Both the position numbers and the translations under genes were made by a program. A DNA stretch of 20,920 nucleotides from the IMG/VR virus record IMGVR_UViG_3300006738_000119, positions 1 through 20,920 of that record; one strand, 5' to 3'. This DNA comes from a virus. The notes under the pieces were generated by a model. That model had not been told where the DNA came from, ran no database searches, and saw only the letters and a program-made list of their open reading frames with translations. Of this stretch, positions 8,192 to 14,525 are shown piece after piece. Numbering within the stretch: position 1 is the stretch's first letter; each line of letters opens with the position of its first letter.

Positions 8192-8572
8192 ATGACCACA
8201 GCAGAGTGGAGCATCGCAGTGACTCCGGTTGCGAAACCGAGGATGACGCAACGTGACAAGTGGCAGCAGCGTCCGTGCGTCCTCAAGTACCGGGCGTATT
8301 GCGACGAGGTGCGGTTGAAGGTCCGCAACGTGACTCCAGTTCTCAAGTATTCTGCGGTCTCGGTGTCCGTCTCCTTCAACATGCCGATGCCGAAGTCATG
8401 GCGCACGGTCAAGAAGGAGAGGATGGATGGGACACCACACCTGAACCGTCCGGATCTTGACAACCTCGTGAAGGCATGGTGCGACGCACTCTACCGGGAA
8501 GACAGTGTGATCTGGTCAATCCATGCGACAAAGTTCTGGTCCTACAAAGGGTCAATCACCTATGAAGCGTGA
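8192..8572 (+). CDS. rusA: RusA-family Holliday junction resolvase (126 aa)
   Basis: RusA cuts Holliday junctions and branched DNA made during recombination and replication. The hallmark is RPDLDNLVKAWCDAL at 86-100, with catalytic Asp88 and Asp90. It is followed by Asp104 in REDSVIW and Lys114 in HATKFW. The N-terminus (VTPVAKPRMTQRDKW) also matches the family, and the length is typical for RusA. The gene begins the recombination module that continues with the exonuclease and RecT. Its stop overlaps the start of the next gene by 11 bases. Confidence 0.93.
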   Translation: MTTAEWSIAVTPVAKPRMTQRDKWQQRPCVLKYRAYCDEVRLKVRNVTPVLKYSAVSVSVSFNMPMPKSWRTVKKERMDGTPHLNRPDLDNLVKAWCDALYREDSVIWSIHATKFWSYKGSITYEA

Positions 8573-8765
8573 GCGCATACCCGGCACCCGGCTCACGCCT
8601 GTGAGATACCTCGGCATGAATAAACGCGGTCAGGCTCTTTACCTATATCAGTGTGACTGCGGAGAACCGTATGCCGGACGTGTTGACAACGTGCGGAGCG
8701 GCAACACTCGGTCATGCGGGTGCCTCAGACGTGAGACGACTTCTGAAAAATGGAAGAAGAAGTAA
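8562..8765 (+). CDS. Small CxC zinc-binding phage protein (67 aa)
   Basis: ATG 8562 lies inside the end of rusA. An earlier in-frame ATG at 8523 would overlap rusA far more and adds no conserved sequence. Cysteines are paired as C31-x-C33 and C52-x-C54 (YQCDCG and SCGCLRRE), with an RSGNTRSCGC turn between. Short phage proteins with a CDCG ... SGNTxSCGCL arrangement are common, and similar knuckles occur in some HNH or AP2-associated proteins. Metal binding is likely; DNA binding is a reasonable guess. No catalytic residues are seen. Confidence 0.7.
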   Translation: MKRERIPGTRLTPVRYLGMNKRGQALYLYQCDCGEPYAGRVDNVRSGNTRSCGCLRRETTSEKWKKK

Positions 8766-9202
8766 AGCAGTGGAATAGTTCCGACGCGGATGCAAACCCG
8801 CTCGGCTTGAGACATCGTCTCTATGGATTTGAAGTGCCGGCAGTTGATGTGGATTTTCTCCTCTGTGAGTATTCCTACAACCAGCCGAAGGCGCTCATCG
8901 AGTACAAGCGCTTAGCATCAGGCTCAGAGAGATGCACCTGGAACGGCAATCAGGTTCCACGCATCATCTTCAAGTCTGCCATCAGCGTGTTGCGAATACT
9001 GGCAGAGCGTGCGCGGCTTCCGTTCTATGTCGCATTCTATGACGAGGCAGAAAACTGGACGTATGAGGTATATGAACTGTTCAACGGTTCAACTTGCTGC
9101 GTCCATAGACACGACTTCACCGAGATTGAATATGTGGAGTTTCTTTACAAATTACGCGGCATGAAAATGCCAGAGGAGTTGGATGGAAAACTCAATCGTT
9201 AA
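8750..9202 (+). CDS. Putative PD-(D/E)XK-fold nuclease-like protein (150 aa)
   Basis: The start at 8750 overlaps the upstream gene by 16 bases and lacks a clear ribosome site, so coupling is probable. Residues 33-54 contain D33/D35 in AVDVDFLLCEY, then EYKR with Glu51 and Lys53 after a hydrophobic strand (PKALIEYKR). Asp, about 15 residues, then hydrophobic-E-x-K is the core signature of the PD-(D/E)XK nuclease fold. A later strand-like segment (LPFYVAFYDEAENWTYEVYEL) fits the following beta hairpin of such folds. The gene lies between rusA and a RecE-like exonuclease, so a DNA-processing role is sensible. Nuclease activity is an inference from the short motif only. Confidence 0.6.
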   Translation: MEEEVKQWNSSDADANPLGLRHRLYGFEVPAVDVDFLLCEYSYNQPKALIEYKRLASGSERCTWNGNQVPRIIFKSAISVLRILAERARLPFYVAFYDEAENWTYEVYELFNGSTCCVHRHDFTEIEYVEFLYKLRGMKMPEELDGKLNR

Positions 9203-10031
9203 GAGGATGGATGCAGACGAGTATCATCGGCATCCTGCGAAAGGATCAACACAGGTAAAGGCGATGCGGACAATCGCGTCGTATTTACATGAGGAAACGG
9301 ATCCAACAAGGACGGAGACTCCTGGAATGCATCGTGGGACATTGACCCATGCCGCAGCTCTGGAGGTGCTCACGGATGAGCAGTTGGCACTCCGGCATCC
9401 GTACGAGAGGCGTGCAGGCTGGAAGAAGGAGGATCATCAGCTTGCGCTGCGGATTGCCGAAGCACTCCGGAAGCATCCTCTCATTGGCAGGATCCTCCAG
9501 TTGGGAGATCCGGAGGTGAGTGCATTCGCAACCCTGGAGGGTGTTGAGTGCAAGGCAAGGGTCGACTGGTATCAGGATCTTGATGACCACAAGAAGATCT
9601 CGACCGTCAGAGGAGGAGTTCCATTCTCGGTGGACGCATCCGCAGTCCATCTTTATGACCTCAAGACCGTGAGCAAAGGAGTCGCCGAGCAGGAGGCGTT
9701 CTCCAAGTACGTCGGCAACTATGGACTCCACGTTCAAGCTGCACTTTATTACGACGTGATCGCGACTGTTTTGGGATCACCTCCTGCGAGGTTTTCGTGG
9801 ATTGCGGTGGAGAGAGAGCCGCCGCATTTGATGGCAGTACATGCTGCCGATGAATGGCTGGAGATTGGACGGAAAATCTACCGTCAAAACCTCCAGAACT
9901 ACCGTGACTGGATGCAAATGAATGTGTCGAGTCAAGAGCATATTAAGAACGCAGGTTACAGTGAGGACGAGCGTGTGCTTCCTGTACCTGCCTGGCTGAA
10001 ACAAAAGAACCTTAACTTGGAGGTGATATGA
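9183..10031 (+). CDS. RecE-like exonuclease (PD-(D/E)XK, exodeoxyribonuclease VIII type, 282 aa)
   Basis: This would chew 5' strands from double-stranded ends to give 3' tails for RecT. AGAGGAG lies five bases before the start. Motifs in order: GTLTHAA with His56, DPEVSAF with Glu111, CKARVDWY with Asp128, YDLKT with Asp159 and Lys161, then VQAALYY with Gln185. These match the catalytic core of RecE/ExoVIII-type nucleases. Between ARVDWY and YDLKT there is a longer-than-usual loop (about 28 residues, DDHKKIS to DASAVH). The gene is coupled to a 79-residue ORF and then RecT, the typical exonuclease-annealase pairing. Confidence 0.92.
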   Translation: MENSIVKRMDADEYHRHPAKGSTQVKAMRTIASYLHEETDPTRTETPGMHRGTLTHAAALEVLTDEQLALRHPYERRAGWKKEDHQLALRIAEALRKHPLIGRILQLGDPEVSAFATLEGVECKARVDWYQDLDDHKKISTVRGGVPFSVDASAVHLYDLKTVSKGVAEQEAFSKYVGNYGLHVQAALYYDVIATVLGSPPARFSWIAVEREPPHLMAVHAADEWLEIGRKIYRQNLQNYRDWMQMNVSSQEHIKNAGYSEDERVLPVPAWLKQKNLNLEVI

Positions 10032-10267
10032 GAAAGTTCAGGACGCTTTACAAACCGAACACTGCGTTTGGCGGTGCGGTATACTCTGCAACCACAGATG
10101 GCAAGTCTGTGCGATTGCGGGAGGACGGGCGGTGCAAGCTAGAGATGGGATTGGAGGAGTTCGATAATCAGGTGAAAGAACTCGACTGGGACTTCTCCAC
10201 AATCGCAGCTTTGATTGCAGGAGAGGGAGAACTTCAACCACAAAGAAGAGAGAGGTCAAATGTCTGA
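10028..10267 (+). CDS. Hypothetical protein between exonuclease and annealase (79 aa)
   Basis: The start overlaps the exonuclease stop (ATGA), with GGAGG five bases upstream. Its last eight bases overlap the RecT start. It is a small mixed alpha/beta protein (MRKFRTLYKPNTAF...; acidic centre GLEEFDNQVKELDWDF). No domain is recognised. Tight coupling between the two recombination enzymes suggests an accessory role. Confidence 0.65.
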   Translation: MRKFRTLYKPNTAFGGAVYSATTDGKSVRLREDGRCKLEMGLEEFDNQVKELDWDFSTIAALIAGEGELQPQRRERSNV

Positions 10268-11027
10268 ACTAACAATCCGGGAGGCAGCAACTCCAGCAGT
10301 TTCTGCACCATCTCCCGCAGTTGCCGCAAAGATCGATGAGCTGGAGTATGAAACCAGGTTGATTGACTACGACTGGAGGATGTCAACCGCGTTCGCAAAG
10401 TCCGGAGTGAGCGGAATGTGGAAATCGCAGGAGGCGATATTCACTGCGATTCAAATCGGCAGGAGATACGGATGGACTCCGGTTCACAGTCTCCAGAATT
10501 TGTATCCGTTGCAGGGTAGCGCACACTTCAAGGCAATCTCTGCAATGGGATTGGTGCTGCCACATGCAGACAAACCGCCGCGTGTGAAGCGTGAGACAGA
10601 CAAGGACGGACGACCCTACTCCTGCACCGTCATCTACACGAGGAAGGGTGTGAAGACTGAGCGCACATTCTCGATGGCGGACGCAAAGCAAGCAGGTCTC
10701 GTTAAGTCCGCCGGCTCGTGGGCATTCTACGCAGCAAACATGCTCTATTGGCGTGCCGGAATGTTCGCCGCACGGGAGGCGTTTCCGGATGTCCTCTCTG
10801 GGATCTACGCAGTGGAGGAGATTGCGAACATGAGTGCCGAGGATTACGAGCGTGGCGCCAGGGATATCACTCCGGCTGAGGATGATTCCACCGGACTCAA
10901 GCAGGAGCTGGATGCCCTCAGCTACGAGGGAATCTCTGATCCTGTGGATGAGTCTCCTGATCCAGACACAATGATCGGAGAGGATCATGTGGATCCAGAA
11001 TCCCAGGCACAGGCAGGACTCTTGTGA
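10260..11027 (+). CDS. recT: RecT-family single-strand annealing protein (255 aa)
   Basis: RecT coats 3' single strands and anneals them to complementary DNA. ATG 10260 is preferred, with AGAGAGG just upstream; an in-frame ATG at 10215 would overlap the previous gene further. The core fits the family: SQEAIFTAIQIGRRYGWTP, NLYPLQGSAHFKAISA, then the KSAGSWAFYAANMLYWRAG helix and an FPDVLSGIYAVEE motif. The C-terminal 45 residues are very acidic (Asp/Glu/Ser-rich), as in many annealases. It follows the RecE-like exonuclease, its usual partner. Confidence 0.92.
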   Translation: MSELTIREAATPAVSAPSPAVAAKIDELEYETRLIDYDWRMSTAFAKSGVSGMWKSQEAIFTAIQIGRRYGWTPVHSLQNLYPLQGSAHFKAISAMGLVLPHADKPPRVKRETDKDGRPYSCTVIYTRKGVKTERTFSMADAKQAGLVKSAGSWAFYAANMLYWRAGMFAAREAFPDVLSGIYAVEEIANMSAEDYERGARDITPAEDDSTGLKQELDALSYEGISDPVDESPDPDTMIGEDHVDPESQAQAGLL

Positions 11028-11287
11028 GAACAGACGATTCTAATTCTCACACGACTGCAAGCGAGATTCAGTTCCTGCGCTCTGCACAGGTTCTGATTGC
11101 CGAGAGGCAGCACGGAAAAAAGGCTTTGGAGATCACAACACTCGAACTCGCACGAGTGGAGGAACGTGAGCTTGGCGACTGGTATCGTAAATATTTGAAT
11201 GCTGCGAAGCTCAGAGTGAATTGGCTGGAGATGGATCGAGACGCGATTCTATCCGAGGCAAAAAAACTGTACAAACGATATCGCTGA
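11024..11287 (+). CDS. Small helical hypothetical protein (87 aa)
   Basis: The start codon is GTG, overlapping the RecT stop (GTGA). The protein is almost wholly helical with alternating charges (TTLELARVEERELGDWYRKYLNAA) and ends in a Lys/Arg/Tyr-rich tail. It has no cysteines or membrane segments. It ends the recombination operon before the gene-free stretch at 11288-11446. No family is recognised. Confidence 0.6.
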   Translation: MRTDDSNSHTTASEIQFLRSAQVLIAERQHGKKALEITTLELARVEERELGDWYRKYLNAAKLRVNWLEMDRDAILSEAKKLYKRYR

Positions 11288-11446
11288 AATTGCCCGTCCG
11301 GTCATGCCGGTCGATCCTTGACCACCGTCGCTGGTCAAAAAACGGTGCGGTAACCGATACGCCTGAGAGTTGTTTGATACATTGCAACTCTCTAAAACAC
11401 AGGGCAAAGGTGCCGGGCGGGTTTACAGATTAATTGAAAGGAAACG
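11288..11446. promoter_or_regulatory. Gene-free stretch with hairpins before the small-gene/replication cluster
   Basis: No convincing gene is present, although one frame stays open across it. Two clean inverted repeats are visible. TTGACCA (11318-11324) pairs with TGGTCAA (11332-11338) over a 7-base loop and is followed by A residues. GAGAGTTG (11365-11372) pairs perfectly with CAACTCTC (11385-11392) over a 12-base loop. A shorter CGGT/ACCG pair lies between them. GAAAGGAAA precedes the next start. There is no T-run, so these are not standard terminators on the plus strand. It may be a leader RNA, an operator region or an origin; the sequence alone does not decide. Confidence 0.4.
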
Positions 11447-11596
11447 ATGAGCGACTACGACGCATGGATCCTCCAGACTCCGGAGGAGTACAACGGATAC
11501 ACGGATAAGAGATGCGAGTCTTGTGGAGAGGTCTTCGATTCTCCTGCATCCGATGATAGTAACACCTGCACCGACTGTGAGGAGGCTGAGGCATGA
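11447..11596 (+). CDS. Small CxxC zinc-ribbon-like protein (49 aa)
   Basis: A short ORF preceded by GAAAGGAAA. It begins MSDYDAWILQTPEEY and carries two CxxC knuckles (C23-x2-C26 and C41-x2-C44), spaced as in a zinc ribbon. The rest is acidic. Small acidic CxxC proteins beginning with MSDYDAW-like sequences are frequent in phage early regions. The stop overlaps the next start (ATGA). Confidence 0.7.
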   Translation: MSDYDAWILQTPEEYNGYTDKRCESCGEVFDSPASDDSNTCTDCEEAEA

Positions 11597-11883
11597 TTGT
11601 CATCATCAACTGGTTCAAGAGCCTGATGCCATCCACAGAGGGTGGTGGTCAGAGGAAGGTTCTCTGGGACAACGCACAACTGGAGGTTGTGGAGGATGAC
11701 ATCTCACGCCTCCGCGATGAGATCTGGGAGCTGAAGCATCGCGTCTCAGAGTTGGAGGATGGACTGCGTGATGAGAGACACGAACGCTACATGCTAGGAG
11801 TGCGTTTCAGGAGACTGAGGAAGACACTGAAGACGCAGGGTATTTCAATGGATTTAAGAACCAAGGAGGACGATGTTGTATAG
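11593..11883 (+). CDS. Coiled-coil hypothetical protein (96 aa)
   Basis: It is coupled to the upstream zinc-ribbon gene by ATGA. The N-terminus has a short hydrophobic segment (MIVIINWF), and residues about 30-85 form a charged coiled coil (ISRLRDEIWELKHRVSELED). It ends 11 bases inside the next gene. The layout resembles small phage scaffolding or membrane-tethered coiled coils. No specific family is recognised. Confidence 0.6.
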   Translation: MIVIINWFKSLMPSTEGGGQRKVLWDNAQLEVVEDDISRLRDEIWELKHRVSELEDGLRDERHERYMLGVRFRRLRKTLKTQGISMDLRTKEDDVV

Positions 11884-12133
11884 AGTGCATTATTGCCGAA
11901 ACATCTGCGAAAGCGAAGGTTTCGAGTGGTTCTCAACTAAAGTTGAGGCATTATGGGCATTACAGGCATGGTATAAGGAAAACCTGTATGACGAGGAAGA
12001 AGAAAAATATGAGGAAGTTTGGGAGGATATTCTTTTGCGGAACTTGCAATCTTTCATAGTGCCAGGAGGAAAGAAAGGTCTGCTGAAGTTCCTAAACCGG
12101 GAAGCTGCTCATGCAGATAATGGGAGCGCATGA
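11873..12133 (+). CDS. Acidic hypothetical protein (86 aa)
   Basis: AAGGAGG lies three bases before ATG 11873. The protein has an aromatic N-terminus (MLYRVHYCRNICESEGFEWF), an amphipathic helix and a strongly acidic patch (DEEEEKYEEVWED). It ends in an ATGA overlap with the replication gene. No domain is recognised. Its place directly before the replisome organiser suggests an early function. Confidence 0.6.
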   Translation: MLYRVHYCRNICESEGFEWFSTKVEALWALQAWYKENLYDEEEEKYEEVWEDILLRNLQSFIVPGGKKGLLKFLNREAAHADNGSA

Positions 12134-12891
12134 GCTACATCAAACTCCATCGGAAACTATTATATTCAGAATGCTTTAAAAAGCCGGAGCATTTGAAGCT
12201 CTGGATCTACTGTTTGCTCCGTGCAAATCACGAGGATAAGGTGATTGCTCACGGCGGCAAACTGGTCAAAGTCCTGCGCGGAAGTTTTATTACCGGCAGG
12301 CATAAAATTGCAGAGGATACAGGCATATCAGAGAGGAAAATACGGACGTTTTTGGCCTCTAAAAAAGCGACCAAGGATTTGACCGTCGAATCGACCAAGC
12401 AGTATTCGGTCATAACTGTCTGCAATTACAACGATTATCAAGATCAGGAGATCGTGACCGACCAACAGTCTGACCAGAAGGATAGCCACAAACAAGAACT
12501 AACTAGAGATCTAGTAAGTAAAACCCTTGTCCGATTTCCAAGGAAATCGGACGCACCCACTTCTCCAGAATTTGAAACCTGGTGGAAGAACTGGAGAGAT
12601 TCTGTTTCTGCACCTCCTGGAGCAAAAGCGAAAGGACTCCGGCACTATAAAAGTTGCAGGATGAGCTTCTCGGTTGAAGAGATTAACATCGCAACTCGTA
12701 ATTATTTAATCGAATGCAGGAAATTCAACTATCCAAACAAACATGCAGAGGGATTTCTTAATCCAAAGAATGAACTTATTGAGCAGTATCAATCTGAACA
12801 AACCATTAACCAACCCAAGGAGAAACATGAATCGCTACTCGACCAAGAGTATCAGCGTCTCAGCAGATCCACGGCATCAACGAATGGATGA
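12130..12891 (+). CDS. Replisome-organiser-like replication initiation protein (253 aa)
   Basis: It starts in an ATGA overlap with GGGAG upstream. Residues 1-115 match the N-terminal winged helix of phage replication organisers: LKLWIYCLLRANHEDK, a beta turn with LRGSFITGRHKIAEDTG, ISERKIRTFLA, and VITVCNYNDYQ at the end. A Lys/Gln-rich linker follows, then a C-terminal helical domain (FETWWKNWRDSVSAPPGAKAK ... NYLIECRKF ... AEGFLNPKNE) like the DnaD/DnaB-type tail of these proteins. Such proteins bind the origin, often located within their own gene, and recruit the helicase loader encoded next. The 3' end overlaps the next gene by 65 bases. Confidence 0.82.
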   Translation: MSYIKLHRKLLYSECFKKPEHLKLWIYCLLRANHEDKVIAHGGKLVKVLRGSFITGRHKIAEDTGISERKIRTFLASKKATKDLTVESTKQYSVITVCNYNDYQDQEIVTDQQSDQKDSHKQELTRDLVSKTLVRFPRKSDAPTSPEFETWWKNWRDSVSAPPGAKAKGLRHYKSCRMSFSVEEINIATRNYLIECRKFNYPNKHAEGFLNPKNELIEQYQSEQTINQPKEKHESLLDQEYQRLSRSTASTNG

Positions 12892-13258
12892 TCCTGAGAT
12901 TCCGATGACCCATGCTCAGTATGAAAAGCTGTTGCAGGGATTGAAAGCATGTGAAGTGAACTACAAGTCTCAGATGCAGAGACTTGGAACCACCACCTCA
13001 GGAGAACTCAGACTGTGGGCAAAGAACCTGAGACAGCTTGCACCGTGGCAGATTGAAGATGGTTTTCAAATCCATGTGAGAAACTCTCAGTGGTATCCAA
13101 CTGCTGCTGATATCATCAATGCATCTGTGAACTACCCGCAGCCCAAAGCATCAGAGCGTCCGTCGGATGCCCTCGCGCTTCCTGAACCGGAGCGTAAAAC
13201 CGTGCCGATGCCTCCGGAATTTCGGAGTAAACTGAAGGCACTTTTCCAAACCGCTTAA
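12827..13258 (+). CDS. Putative replicative helicase loader (143 aa)
   Basis: ATG 12827 is chosen because AAGGAG lies five bases upstream, even though the start is inside the previous gene. The central part (MTHAQYEKLLQGLK, LRLWAKNLRQLAPWQIEDGF, then SQWYPTAADI) follows the pattern of phage G39P-type helicase loaders/inhibitors: a Trp-containing helix, then a 'WYPTxADI' turn. The C-terminus is Pro/Glu-rich and ends in a basic helix. Gene order (organiser then loader then SSB-like) supports it. The similarity is short, so this is a moderate call. Confidence 0.6.
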   Translation: MNRYSTKSISVSADPRHQRMDDPEIPMTHAQYEKLLQGLKACEVNYKSQMQRLGTTTSGELRLWAKNLRQLAPWQIEDGFQIHVRNSQWYPTAADIINASVNYPQPKASERPSDALALPEPERKTVPMPPEFRSKLKALFQTA

Positions 13259-13271
13259 GGAGAAGAAGAAG

Positions 13272-13586
13272 ATGGCAGATAAAACCTTCATCAATAAGTG
13301 TGCAATCAAAGAGAAAGTTTTTGATAACGGAGGTCGCCTCCTGAATGCTGCGTTCAATGTTGCAGAGCTGAGCCGGCATGCAAACGCCGAGGGATGGGTG
13401 AGGATTGTCATTGCACCACGTCGGCAACCTGATGAGAAAGGGAAGACCCACTATGCGTACAAGGACGAGTGGCAACCTAAGCCTCAGGATCCACAGGCAC
13501 AGCCACAGGCACAACCTCAGCAGGCCCAGGCACAGCCAAGGTATCAGGATCCAGAGCAGGACGTGAGAGATGGAGTGCCGTTCTGA
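13272..13586 (+). CDS. SSB-like single-stranded DNA-binding protein (104 aa)
   Basis: AAGGAG lies nine bases before the start. Residues 1-70 form a small beta-rich domain (MADKTFINKCAIKEKVF; GWVRIVIAPRRQPDEKGKTH), as in short phage proteins that take the place of OB-fold SSBs. Residues 71-90 are a Pro/Gln/Ala repeat linker. The protein ends DVRDGVPF, closely matching the acidic DDIPF-type tip by which SSB recruits replication proteins. Linker plus acidic-aromatic tip is the strongest evidence. Binding to single-stranded DNA is inferred. Confidence 0.7.
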   Translation: MADKTFINKCAIKEKVFDNGGRLLNAAFNVAELSRHANAEGWVRIVIAPRRQPDEKGKTHYAYKDEWQPKPQDPQAQPQAQPQQAQAQPRYQDPEQDVRDGVPF

Positions 13587-13614
13587 TGCTGCTGGCATTG
13601 GGTGTGACTGCATT

Positions 13615-13630
13615 ATGCACGATAGTGCAT
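13615..13630 (+). promoter_or_regulatory. Hairpin covering the methyltransferase start codon
   Basis: ATGCAC (13615-13620), loop GATA, and GTGCAT (13625-13630) form a perfect 6-bp stem. Its 3' arm includes the first two bases of ATG 13629. No AGGAG-type ribosome site lies in the 40 bases upstream, and an in-frame TAG at 13623 rules out an earlier start. The DNA palindrome could also be an operator, since C5 methyltransferases of this class sometimes repress themselves. Confidence 0.45.
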
Positions 13631-14525
13631 GATGGCCGGGAACTCCCAACCCAGCAGAACACACCTGGATCTCTTCTCCGGGATTGGAGGGTTTGCACTG
13701 GCAGCAAGATGGGCCGGATTGCAGACGATCCAGTTTGTAGAGCTTGATCAGTACTGCCAGAGGGTGCTGAAGAAAAACTTTCCAGACGTTCCAATCCATG
13801 ACGATGTCAAAACACTGGACGGCACCCAGTTCAAGGGCATTTTTCTAATCACAGGAGGTTTCCCATGCCAGGATATTTCAATTGCAGGAAAGGGTGCAGG
13901 AATTGATGGAGAAAGGTCAGGTCTTTGGACAGAACTCTTTAGGATTATTAGCGAAGTACGACCACGCTTCGCACTCGTGGAGAACGTTCCAGCTCTCACT
14001 TTTCGAGGAGGAACCAGAGTCATTGGAGACCTTACCGAAATCGGGTATGACTGTGAATGGCAAATTGTGGGAGCAGACGATGTGGGCGCACCACACCGGA
14101 GGAAGAGAATCTGGATTGTGGCTTACTCCAACAGCAACCGAGTATTTTCCACCACTCAAAAACATTTCCAAAATAGACCCAAAGAAAATGAAAAAGAGAG
14201 GCAAGCACAGTCTTGCAACTCAAGTCCATCATCCACAGATGTGGCCTACTCCAAGAGCGCAGGATGCCAAACATGGAGCAGCAACAGAATGGGAACTGAA
14301 CACGGATCACGCAGGAACGAGAGACTCCCTCCGGGTGCAAGTGGAACACCGGAAGACAGAAGTAGAGGCGGGTGGAAGCCTGAACCCTCAGTGGGTCGAG
14401 TGGCTCATGGGATACCCAAGCGGGTGGACCGACTTAGAGGACTAGGCAATGCAATCGTGCCTCAAGTTGCCTATGAAATCATACATGCAATGCAAGGAGA
14501 TGAATGCCTAGAATCCGACGGATGA
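13629..14525 (+). CDS. DNA (cytosine-5) methyltransferase (298 aa)
   Basis: It transfers a methyl group from SAM to C5 of cytosine in DNA. Motif I is LDLFSGIGGF (13-22), motif IV GGFPCQ (76-81) with catalytic Cys80, motif VI ENV (118-120), motif VIII VGAPHRRKRIWIVA (152-165) and motif X GLGNAIVPQVA (271-281). The region between VIII and X, which should recognise the target, is short and low in complexity (Asn/Ser/Gln-rich with repeated VAYS). From residue 85 to 273 the same DNA is also open in the +1 frame (see 13882-14445). ATG 13632 is an alternative start; neither has a good ribosome site. The role could be protection from host restriction, or supplying 5-methylcytosine for further modification. 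Confidence 0.92.
   Translation: MMAGNSQPSRTHLDLFSGIGGFALAARWAGLQTIQFVELDQYCQRVLKKNFPDVPIHDDVKTLDGTQFKGIFLITGGFPCQDISIAGKGAGIDGERSGLWTELFRIISEVRPRFALVENVPALTFRGGTRVIGDLTEIGYDCEWQIVGADDVGAPHRRKRIWIVAYSNSNRVFSTTQKHFQNRPKENEKERQAQSCNSSPSSTDVAYSKSAGCQTWSSNRMGTEHGSRRNERLPPGASGTPEDRSRGGWKPEPSVGRVAHGIPKRVDRLRGLGNAIVPQVAYEIIHAMQGDECLESDG
13882..14445 (+). CDS. Overlapping +1-frame ORF inside the methyltransferase (187 aa)
   Basis: The frame is open for 188 codons entirely within the methyltransferase gene, starting at TTG 13882 or ATG 13906 (an AGGAAAGGG purine run lies 13 bases or more before the latter). It does not look random: HASHSWRTFQLSLF, LPKSGMTVNGKLWEQ, GLWLTPTATEYF, MWPTPRAQDAKHG and NPQWVEWLMGYPSGWTDLED. 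I recognise this set of short motifs from phage proteins annotated on their own as methylase-related or hypothetical. Each motif lies over a conserved methyltransferase segment: WPTP shares DNA with VAYS, and NPQWVEWLMGYP with EPSVGRVAHGIP. It may be a translated overlapping gene, or a by-product of the methyltransferase sequence. No function is known to me. Confidence 0.5.
   Translation: MQERVQELMEKGQVFGQNSLGLLAKYDHASHSWRTFQLSLFEEEPESLETLPKSGMTVNGKLWEQTMWAHHTGGRESGLWLTPTATEYFPPLKNISKIDPKKMKKRGKHSLATQVHHPQMWPTPRAQDAKHGAATEWELNTDHAGTRDSLRVQVEHRKTEVEAGGSLNPQWVEWLMGYPSGWTDLED

Noticed and set aside
7984-8256. Alternative 90-codon frame beginning at ATG 7984
   Set aside because: The ribosome site AAGGAG is only a base or so away from it but well placed for ATG 7991; the product is Ser/Gly-rich and runs into the rusA start.
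10383-10988. Minus-strand open frame of 201 codons opposite recT
   Set aside because: RecT motifs in the plus frame are clear; the antisense product is Cys/His/Arg-rich without recognisable structure.
11318-11342. TTGACCA/TGGTCAA hairpin followed by six A residues considered as a terminator
   Set aside because: A terminator on the plus strand needs Ts after the stem; on the minus strand the T-run would come before the stem, so neither direction fits.
11221-11433. Plus-strand frame of 70 codons across the gene-free stretch
   Set aside because: It begins inside the previous gene, has no ribosome site, and its product has no recognisable feature; the hairpins are a better explanation of the region.
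13116-13799. Minus-strand open frame of 227 codons across the SSB and methyltransferase starts
   Set aside because: It is a shadow of well-supported plus-strand genes, is rich in Leu/Cys/Pro as antisense frames usually are, and has no domain.
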